NCBI GenBank assembly: GCA_949825045.1
Contig: OX463806.1
Span: 41,874,208-41,938,207 of the forward strand
Reading direction: 5' to 3'
From: Argyresthia goedartella
Taxonomy: Eukaryota; Arthropoda; Insecta; Lepidoptera; Argyresthiidae
DNA: 64,000 bases
Shown here piece by piece: positions 56,297 to 64,000 of this stretch. Within the stretch, counting starts at the first letter, position 1. The number at the start of each line of letters is the position of its first letter. The notes below the pieces were generated by a model, which did not search any database, was not told where the DNA came from, and was given only the letters and a program-made list of their open reading frames with translations. Made by a program: the position numbers and the translations under genes.

Positions 56297-56505
56297 TTTA
56301 ACCGCACATCAAAAATACTTATTTGCACAGCAAAAAAGGATCAGCATAAACACTTTTTTGTTTATATATTTTATGTGTACTCAAGTTTATGTTTTAAGTA
56401 TTTTTTGTTGTTGTTGCATGTTCAACCTTCGCTTCGCTCACCCCCTTTACCCTTCACCTAAGCTACCGCAGCATTTTGCCTTGATATTTGCTGTGCAAAT
56501 CAGTG
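56297..56505. mobile_element. Family B MITE, inserted next to a SINE tail
   Basis: TTAA then CCGCACATCAAAAATAC and TTTGCACAGCAAAAAAGGAT at the left. The core is GTTGTTGCATGTTCAACC, CTTCGCTCACCCCCTTTACC and CCTAAGCTACCGCAGCATTT. The right end TTTGCTGTGCAAATCAGTGT loses the terminal CACATC block. Confidence 0.65.
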
Positions 56506-56509
56506 TGCC

Positions 56510-57210
56510 ATGTATCAGCAACCGAAAAAAATGCGGCATTGATACCATTGTTAAATGTATAACTGGACTAAATAAAAGACTCCTATCACTAAAACCCATA
56601 TCTATTCTAAAGAAAATAATTTATTAAAACTACGACGTAGTACACATTTTTATTTTCTCGAAATTTGGTATCAATTGGTTTTTACGCATTGACAACACTG
56701 TTGTGAGGCCGGTCTACACTGGACAAAATTAAATGTGGCGAACAGAAGCGACTGACTAAAACAAAAAAGTTTGATTCTTAATTCTGTAATTATTTCGTCT
56801 GATAAGCGTTATGTTTTATATTACAGATATTTCACTGAGGCAAAATCTAAATCAAGGTATCTCGGGTTATTGGTGCGGCTACCTTCATACTCCATGTACA
56901 GAATTAGGTGCAATTATGAGTTTGTTTGTGGTATTGATAGAAAATGCAGTCGGGTATTTTATTTTTATAATAGTACTACTTGTTTGAGTAATTAATTGTA
57001 TTCATAGCCACGTTTTGGTTTCTTTCATTACGCCTTCATAATTCTCCAAATTAAAAACAAACAAAAATTTACTTCAAGTTCAAGCCCTATTTCTTCCTCC
57101 CCGCTCGGAATGCGAATGAGGTCTGTGTACATGAAAAGTCCACCTCTAAAGTATCACCTACCAATTTTATTTGAATCATCAAAACATGAGGATTAACATT
57201 TACCTACAGG
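56510..57210. other. No gene; includes a family D internal fragment
   Basis: TTGGTGCGGCTACCTTCATA near 56870 matches the interior of family D repeats. Nothing else is supported. Confidence 0.35.
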
Positions 57211-57215
57211 CAAAT

Positions 57216-57347
57216 ACATTGCTTCTGGCCCCACACTAGGATACCCTGGGTCGTGAGAACCCGAAACAGCGACATCACAAACATATAAACATACATGACC
57301 TGAGGTTTTTTTATCCCCAGCCAGGGTCGAACCCGGGACCTCTCGGT
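57216..57347 (-). mobile_element. SINE family 1
   Basis: On the minus strand: CCGAGAGGTCCCGGGTTCGA with the B box, CCTGGCTGGGGATAAAA, GGTCATGTATGTTTATATG, GTGATGTCGCTGTTTCGGG, CCCAGGGTATCC and GTGTGGGGCCAGAAG. Confidence 0.8.
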
Positions 57348-57359
57348 TAATAATTGACG

Positions 57360-58900
57360 GAAAAATCCATAGGATATATGACACTAAGAAAGTAACTACA
57401 ATATACTAGCCTAGATGTAGCCACATCCGTGTTTTGTCTGATGTTTCTAACAGCATAAGCCGCAGAACTTAATATACCAGCTAATTTATCTAAATTCCAA
57501 ATGTCTTTATTACTGTACATATTTACATACACTTAGCAATCGTATTTTTTTGCCACGTCTCCACAGGAGAAGCAGGGCATAGAAACTCCCACAGATTGAT
57601 TTTTATATCTCGTTTAAAAATTAGTTGTGCGGTATTGTTCGAATTATTCGAATATTACTCCGATAATAAAAAGGGCTTACTTAAAATATAATTTCTCTAA
57701 ATGAAAGCATACAATCTTAAATAATTGTAATTGCACTGTTATATTTCCTCGTAAGGCCCAAAGAGCTTTTGTAAGGACCAATTAAAAATCTGATTCAGAC
57801 CAAGCACTTTATTTACTATAAAGTGATTTGCCATCCTAAGGCCTTTGAGGTCGTATATTGAAATTCCTGAAAGTGTCACTGTGATCCCATAGTTGGTTAT
57901 TGATTTTTTCAAAATTCCATTTAAATAAAATTCTTTTAGAAAACCCCATTTTTTGCCTTTACTTTACATTGGACCACTGAGGCATAAGAAAGGCGAAGAT
58001 ACTTATTTATTTTTAGAACTCTTTTAAACAAATGTTTGTTTAACTAGTACAAATATCACATATTACTAAAAAATATGCTTGAATAAATAATAAAAAAAAA
58101 TATCAAGCGAGATCTGTGTTGAGTAAGATTAACACCATTCACTCTTTTCATTAATGTTATCTTGAATATTCTAATAAACCATTTAAGAGAAAGTTGTTAA
58201 CATGGGTTTTAAATTTCTCAAATAGTAATTACAAAATTCCAGAGGTATCCTGTTGTAGTAAAGAATGCATTGACCCTTGAAAGAATTACTACCTTTCGTG
58301 AGCCCAACTAGTCTATGATAATTTCTAAGGTTAACATTACAGCTATCGCTTTTTATATAATTTTGGAAAATGTTTTTAATTTTCTTGCGTACATACATTA
58401 TAATTTCGGAAATAAATTGAATTGCTACAGTTAGTTTGTCAATTTGTTAAAATAGTTATTTTAGGGAGTCTGTGCGTTTCAGCTGCTCGAATAGCTCTTT
58501 TCAGTAATAGAAAAATAGTTTGAATATCCGCTGCTTTACCCCACAACAAGATACCATAGGACATGTTAATAAGAAAGTGTTTCGTCTGACATTTCTAACA
58601 GCGTAAGCCACAGTAATTTATCTATGTGGCCCCACCGCAGTTTGCTATGAATAGTTATTCGAAGAAACTTCGAGTCATTTATTAATTCCGTGTTGCTGTC
58701 AAACCGGTCTCAACTTGCCTGACATTTGGAACTGATTATTTTATAAACTTGGTTTTATCAGCGTTTGACAATAAATTATTAACTAAGAACCAATTGAAAG
58801 TTAAAGACAAAAATTATTAGGATCATCAAAATCTTCTTTTATCTTTAAATCTTGAAGACATAATACATTTGATGGAGTATTGAAATAAATATTTGAATAC
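57360..58900 (-). mobile_element. Degenerate LINE, related to the 18.5-21.2 kb copy
   Basis: Minus-strand fragments match the reverse transcriptase C-terminal part of the other element. 57360-57532 reads DKLAGILSSAAYAVRNIR and ATSRLVYCSYFLS. 58183-58398 reads RLVGLTKGSNSFKGQCILYY and NRIPLEF. A second, worse copy of the SSAAYAV-type segment is at about 58540-58620. A reversed LINE tail with GAAACTCCCACAGATTGATT lies at about 57540-57605. It is thus either two overlapping old copies or one rearranged copy. Dead. Confidence 0.7.
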
Positions 58901-58904
58901 TCAA

Positions 58905-61280
58905 TCAATTATATTCGGGGGCTAAGTAAAATTACGAAGCGCTGGAAGTACAGATATTGGTCTGAATTGAAGGATCAGCCTTGTCTCCTTCGATTCAGTA
59001 AAAGTTTTAAAGTTGTTTTTTTAGAAACAAAACAACCACAATAAAAACCACTAAAGTTTCGTATAATAAAATAAAATAACCAATAACAAGGATGGAAAAT
59101 ACACGAATTTACACGATCCACCGACAATATTTTTTCCTTTTCTCGAACCCGGTTTCAGTCGAGTCGGCCGAGTAAACAATCGTTGGTTATGCGCGTGGAA
59201 GAGCCCTGTACTGATTGTGATTTGGCAATCGGTCGATAGTTCGCCAACCGCCGAGTTTTGTTCATCTGAGATTAACTACTCTTTAGAGGTCAAAAGAAGG
59301 ACTTTTTGCTGTTTTTAGGAAATTTCGGTATTCCTATAATATTTTTTGTCGGGAATATCGCCATTTATTTAAGGACACAATTATCTCGAAATGGTTTTTT
59401 CAGTTTGATACCCTTGAAAATCTTTTACGTAACGAATTCATTTGAAGGCAGTGCACAACTGTTCGGTATCGGCTGATAAATAGGGCAAACTTATTTTTCA
59501 GCCGATACCGAATCGTTGTAACTTGCCAAATTCTTCATACTGATTCAGACCCCGATTAAATTATCGGCCTATGGAAAGTCAGTCGTGCATAGAAAATGCC
59601 TGAATGGGTGCCTAAATAGGTATATATTATTAGGTATCTATTTTTAAATGGGTAATTCATACGTTTGACGTAAGGGTATGAATTGACTGAACTACCTATG
59701 TATTGTTCTATAAATTATTACCTATTCTAATTATACGGTTGAAATGAAATTTGTCATATCATTATGTATTACCTAACCTACCTAACCGACCAAAAATGAA
59801 AACCCTGCTTAGAGCCTAGATTAAGATTTTAAATTTTATGTTAAATTCTGTTATGTACCTAAATAATAAATAATATTTTAATACCTACTAACATATTAAA
59901 TTAAGAATTTTGTTATATACTTATAAATCAAATGTAAAATACCTAATTTAATTTGAATAGTGTAATACCTACCTACTGTATAACGCAGAATGAAGGTGCT
60001 GCGCACAATCCCACGAGGATTATGTAGTATCTTATAGATTGTGAATGTGTTATGTATTTCTTACCTATAATTCAATAAATAAATAAATAAATAATAACCT
60101 ATTAACATTAAAAAGGCAATGTACTATTTAGGGGCACCAAACTTTCAACCTTATGGCTTTGATATAAATGCAAAAAGCAATGAAAAAACTGCACGTTCTT
60201 TGCCTGGTTAAGGGTTAAGGGATTAGGGATCGTACCGTTATTTTATTAGGTTTCGTTGACCTGAGGGCTCGAAGGTGAGTCGGCCATGATGAGTCGCTGA
60301 GTAGATAGACCGTATCACGACCGTAGTATTACCATAGTAACCATTTCTATGATATCGAACAAGCGTATAATAAGGTTGAATTACATAGAACAGAGTTTTT
60401 CTTTGAATATTCTTTATGTTAAATAAACTCTTTGCTTTTCAAAACATTCTATAAATCAATCCAAAGAGCATTATATCTTTTCCAATCTTTCAGTAGCAAT
60501 TACTAAGATTGCTTATATTTTATAAAATCAAACTCCACAATGGAAACAATGTTTATCACTTTTACCTAATTTTAAACCCAATTTGGTAAGTACTTTATAC
60601 ATGTTCGTAAGAGATAGTGAATGGCAAATTAAATATTGCGTTTGTGACCAAAGCTGGTCGCTTTACACAGGACTATTAGGACTTAGTAATCTTTGATAAT
60701 TACGTATGGAAAGATATATTTTCTTGATACTCATTCAATAAAACTAGTGGCTCTGTGAGCGCGAGCGATACAGGAAATATGTGTTTTTTTAATTGTTTTT
60801 CAGCCCCTCACACCACCGACCCCTTATCGGATGAACAATAAAAAATATGGGATGGGTTTTGATCACGGACACCTGATCTTAATTACTAGAGTTATTTAGA
60901 AGGATTGTAGACTACATTCTTGAACCTTTTATCCTACTCTTAATTGTCGGAAACTTGTTTTGGATTTATAATACCTAAAACAAAATATTCTTTTGTATGC
61001 CCGAAATGGAACGCAATTTTTACTCTTTCCAATAGGAATTTCATGATGGATGTCAATAACGTATTGTAAAGTTGGGTGAAATGGAACGTGGAATAAAGAA
61101 GTGTACCTAGTATAGCAATCTTAGCTGTTTTATTTGACTGATTTTGAAATCTGAGCCAGGGCACCTCACTTACTAGGCAGTCTTGTGGCTACTATTAGGT
61201 TATCGTTGGTACCAAAGCAATATCTGGGCAGTCCTATCTGGGCAGTCTTGTGGCTACTCCCTTGAGTGTTTTTATGCGGA
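58905..61280. other. No gene seen; possible 5' flank of the TPPP gene
   Basis: Gene-free. Positions 59100-59290 are less AT-rich and could hold an untranslated first exon or promoter of the TPPP gene, but no start-site evidence is visible. (AAAT)n runs occur near 60076-60094. Confidence 0.3.
59462..59512. repeat. 15-bp perfect stem, extended quasi-palindrome
   Basis: TTCGGTATCGGCTGA (59462-59476) is exactly complementary to 59498-59512 around a 21-nt AT-rich loop. Partial complementarity extends on both sides. Confidence 0.75.
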
Positions 61281-61284
61281 AATA

Positions 61285-61478
61285 TTAAACTGCACATCAA
61301 TAATACTGATTTGCTTAGCAAAATACTGTAGCAGCTTAGGTGAAGGGTAAAGGGGGTGAGCGAAGCGAATCCCCCTTTATCCTTCGTATTAGGTTGAACA
61401 TGTAAGAACAACAAAAATACTTTAAACATAAAGTGTTTTTTGCTAATCCTTTTTTGCTGTGGAAATCAGTGCGATTAA
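61285..61478. mobile_element. Family B MITE, both ends present
   Basis: TTAA then CTGCACATCAATAATACTG at the left and GCTGTGGAAATCAGTGCGA then TTAA at the right. The core is in the opposite orientation to the 7513 copy: GTAGCAGCTTAGGTGAAGG, GAGCGAAGCGAATCCCCC, GTATTAGGTTGAACATGTAA. Confidence 0.7.
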
Positions 61479-61639
61479 ATACTTGCCTTTTTTATGGGCC
61501 CTAGTAGCCGGAACTAAGGTGATTTCAAATATCTATACTACAAACAATGCCTTTTTGTAAAAATCCTATAGTAAAAAATAACCTCAAAATGCGATTTTTG
61601 AAAATTCATTACAAAAAACCCCTGGTTTCCGACAATTGA

Positions 61640-62095
61640 GACTTAGGGGGGGAGGTCCCTTCGCCATTTTTTCAATATCACATACAAACTTATGAATGCA
61701 CCTGGTTACGTTCATGGAGTATGAAAGAAGTCGCACCAATAACTTTGTAAACTACATTTTGCTATCTAAAATCCAACCATCCAACCTTTTACTAAAATTA
61801 AATAGCCTATGTCATTTTCACCATCTCCAAAAATCCAACGTTATCTATCAAGCAGGTTTTTTTTTATAACTTTCAACCCCATATCTCCGCCATTTTGATA
61901 ATTTCCAAAAACTGAATCGACAATAAAATACTATTTAATTATCGAACTTACTCACAAAAACTGGCGAGAATCAGTTGGGAAATGCGGCCTGTAGAGAAGA
62001 ACACCCGGATACACATCCGGACATACCAAGGCATTTTTTCCCAAAACTGAAACGGCGACGCTTCGATCGCTCGGTCAATAAAGCCACCTACAATG
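61640..62095. repeat. Family D interior and family E terminus, mixed
   Basis: Positions 61675-61760 repeat the family D interior (CATACAAACTTATGAATGCA, GTCGCACCAATAACTTTG). Positions 61960-62090 carry the family E end (GAATCAGTTGGGAAATGCG, ACGCTTCGATCGCTCGGTCA). It ends about 55 bp before the TPPP exon acceptor. Confidence 0.5.
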
Positions 62096-62147
62096 GCGGC
62101 TCTACTATTTGCATCTCAGATTTTATAATATCGAATATTTTTTTCAG

Positions 62148-62367
62148 TATTTTCCTGTTTTCCACAACATTTCTGCGACGCAATGGGTGACGAGGAGGAA
62201 GCGTCATTACACACTCAATTCGAAGCGTTCAGTAAACTGTTTGACCACAAACGTGACGGGTGCACCATCACACTGTATCGCTCTGATTACTGGATGAGGC
62301 AGGCTAAACTACTCGACGACCGGCGGGTCACGATGACTGATACAGGGCTGTGTTTCTATAGTTTTGA
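62148..62367 (+). CDS. TPPP/p25-alpha family protein (ringmaker-like), first coding exon
   Basis: The acceptor ATTTTTTTCAG ends at 62147. A 35-bp 5' UTR leads to ATG at 62183, and donor GTAAGT follows 62367 in phase 2, giving 61 codons plus two bases. The translation starts MGDEEEASLHTQFEAFSKLF and continues DGCTITLYRSDYWMRQAKLL and VTMTDTGLCFYSF. It aligns end to end with the N-terminal half of the p25-alpha domain (Q-F-x-AFSK, DG-x2-ITL-x2-SD-x-W-x-QAK, T-x-TDTG-x2-F). The family binds tubulin and promotes microtubule bundling. Several usually conserved positions differ (for example FDHKRDG and GLCFYSF), so this may be a diverged paralogue. The acceptor before the ATG implies an upstream untranslated exon; the C-terminal half must be past 64000. 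Confidence 0.85.
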
Positions 62368-62369
62368 GT

Positions 62370-62895
62370 AAGTATACGTATCCAAGGTGGCTGACCTCGG
62401 TTTGCGGGTAACACGGCTTAGGTGTAAGTGGGCAGGACACTAGGCAAGCTGAGGAGGCGGCAGATGGACCAGATCGGTAACCGAGTGGTGACCAAGAGGA
62501 GGCCAAAGATCAGTCTGCAGCTCTCCTGCCAGATGGTCTGATGAAAAAGTGAGGATAGCAAGAAAACAATCGACCCGGGTACCACTGGCCCGAGTTGAAC
62601 GGTGTGTACATGTGCTGACTTCTTGTTGTCAAAGATAGACAAATATACATACGTTGCCCCTGGCCCCACACTAGGACTTCTTGATGTCAAAGATAGACAA
62701 ACATTAACCATCTTGGCCCCACACTAGGACGACCTCTAAAGGAATCAGCGATGTCTTAAACATACAAGACATGGGGATTTCTCTCTATTTTTCCCCGACC
62801 GTTACGCCTCAGAGGTCGACGCGTCACGGCGATGGAAAACGTGTGAGGAAACCTTCACATCTCAGTGGCTCAGCAGTGGGTTCCCGATGATCATA
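62370..62895. other. TPPP intron with fragments of SINE family 1
   Basis: Two short minus-strand pieces near 62650-62735 contain the GGCCCCACACTAGGAC end word of SINE 1, the second followed by more of its body. No further TPPP exon was recognised. Confidence 0.45.
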
Positions 62896-62899
62896 AATT

Positions 62900-63066
62900 G
62901 ACGGCCTCTGTGACGCTGCGGTTGTGGCTCTGCCTACCAGCGAGAGGACCCGGGTTCGATCCCCGGCTGGGGATAAAGAAAAAACCCAGGTCTTGAATGT
63001 TTATATGTGTGTGATATCGTAGTTTCTGGTTCCCACGACACAGGGAATGGGGCCAGAAGAAATGTA
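62900..63066 (+). mobile_element. SINE family 1
   Basis: GACGGCCTCTGTGACGCTGC, B box GGTTCGATCC, GGCTGGGGATAAAGAAAAAA, CCAGGTCTTGAATGTTTATA, GTTTCTGGTTCCCACGACAC and the end GGGGCCAGAAG. It is close to the 22968 copy and apparently young. Confidence 0.85.
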
Positions 63067-63112
63067 TATGCCAGTAGATAAATGTTTATGTTTTTGATTA
63101 ACTACCCACAAA

Positions 63113-63410
63113 AAGCACGAAGGGTTCCGTACCACCGTACAATGGCAGGGATGGTGTGAAGTGAATAGTTTGGATTTTACATAGCAAAATGTTGTTTACA
63201 AAGTTGTTGGTGCGGCTAATTAAAAAACATGAAGAGTTTATAAAAAACCCTTTTCAACATGACTTATTTCAGCGTTTTCCTTTTTCGTTTCGTCATTTTA
63301 CCACTCCACTTTTTTGTAGGTATTTTTTTTTTCATATTAGACTAGAATTATGTCTTGAAATGTTCTGCCAAAAAACTTATCCTGATGATTTTATCACTGT
63401 AATTCGATAA
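63113..63410 (+). repeat. Family D repeat, partial
   Basis: AAAGCACGAAGGGTTCCGTA, CCACCGTACAATGG, GTTTACAAAGTTGTTGGTGC and a long T/A-rich interior. The right terminus was not seen. Confidence 0.5.
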
Positions 63411-63628
63411 CAACGGCAATCCGCTAGTAAGCAAAGAGATTCATTCATCACACAATTAGCGTCTGCAATAGATATCAGTAGACGAAAACCAATAAACAAA
63501 ACCAAAACCAAAAAATAAACAAAATCGATGAAGTAGAGTAAATCGTGGAAACCGGATATTACTTTACCGGATAGACACATTCAAATTTGTGTTATTGCGG
63601 CATTTGTGCCCCTGATTTCCCAACGTTT

Positions 63629-63871
63629 CTATCTGTTACCCCTCATCGAGCTCCATATCATTTCAATTGCATTACATTCGCAACGATAAGGAGGCAATCG
63701 AAAAATGTCATGACGAAAACTTTTTAATAAATTGTCAATGTCATATTCAAGAGTAGGACGGTTATTTATTTTTATCAACTCGTAATACTCCACCCTGTTT
63801 TCTAGCAGCCACTTGTGCATATCAGCCTTAGTGCTTGCGGTTTGAGTTAGGAAACCTACATATTTACGCAA
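63629..63871 (-). pseudogene. C-terminal fragment of a Tc1/mariner-like transposase
   Basis: An 80-codon minus-strand frame reads LTQTASTKADMHKWLLEN, then YDIDNLLKSFRHDIFRLPPY and RCECNAIEMIWSSMRG. RLPPY-x-CE-x-N-x-IE-x-[IV]W is the block around the last catalytic Glu in a widespread insect Tc1/mariner-type (DDE_3) transposase group, and the preceding K-x-[ED]-[LM]-x2-WL segment is also typical. The DNA-binding region and first two catalytic residues are missing; upstream sequence (63872-64000) shows no continuation. A dead fragment. Confidence 0.7.
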
Positions 63872-64000
63872 ATACTTTGAATGATATGGCTAATGCGCCA
63901 TATCATCCATCCATCCATCACAAGCGTGGGTTTATGCAGATTTGGCAGTAATTTTTCAAGAACCCATTTTTTTTAATTACTATTGTTCATCTCGTCGTTG

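Noticed and set aside
62418..62711. 97-residue minus-strand ORF in the TPPP intron
   Set aside because: It consists largely of SINE family 1 antisense and has no conserved pattern.

Overview
This is a eukaryotic, AT-rich, intron- and transposon-laden window that looks like a moth or butterfly (Lepidoptera) genome. The evidence is a DD37D (maT-type) mariner, many tRNA-derived SINEs with clear B boxes, CR1/Jockey-like LINEs with short tandem 3' tails, a piggyBac-like TTAA element, and dispersed GGTTCCGTAC and CGAGCGAGCG repeat families familiar from Lepidoptera. The order-level call is inference; no search was run. No rRNA gene, genuine tRNA gene, CRISPR array or bacterial operon was seen.

Two host genes can be supported. 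(1) A class B1 neuropeptide GPCR most like the insect PDF (pigment-dispersing factor) receptor lies on the minus strand. Five exons (48723-48830, 38511-38647, 29690-29793, 27736-27901, 13185-13417) read in order hormone-binding ectodomain, stalk/TM1, ICL1/TM2, TM3/TM4. Every junction keeps the reading frame (phases 1, 0, 2, 0) and introns run from 1.8 to 14.3 kb. The signal-peptide exon and the exons for TM5-7 and the tail were not found and are probably outside the window. (2) A TPPP/p25-alpha (ringmaker-like) gene on the plus strand has its first coding exon at 62148-62367; the rest should lie beyond 64000.

Nearly everything else is mobile DNA, mostly in the GPCR introns. 0-13 kb (3' flank or last introns of the receptor): TA-flanked MITE, GGTTCCGTAC repeats, a TTAA-flanked MITE family and an almost intact maT mariner (7996-9305). 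13-28 kb intron: fold-back MITEs, a LINE (18546-21180) whose reverse transcriptase is split by a 652-bp TTAA element, a degraded LINE end with a PD-(D/E)XK nuclease, SINEs, and a pair of perfect hairpins. 28-48 kb introns: GC-rich LINE fragments, SINEs, a 28-bp-arm palindrome, a 25-C run, and a near full-length two-ORF LINE (about 43080-48535) ending only about 190 bp from the first receptor exon. 48.8-64 kb: more SINEs and LINE pieces, a three-exon but stop-ridden HARBI1-like transposase (53726-54951), another LINE remnant, the TPPP exon and a Tc1/mariner-like transposase tail.

Expected biology of the host genes, from family knowledge: PDF receptor couples PDF neuropeptide to cAMP signalling in clock neurons; TPPP proteins bind and stabilise microtubules. 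Nothing here indicates that the two genes act together. No wholly new system was found. The best leads are the paired hairpins (24827-24900), the TTAA element whose removal restores a LINE frame, a duplicated exon-like segment (25.3 and 42.6 kb), and MITEs that share a core but have different ends.
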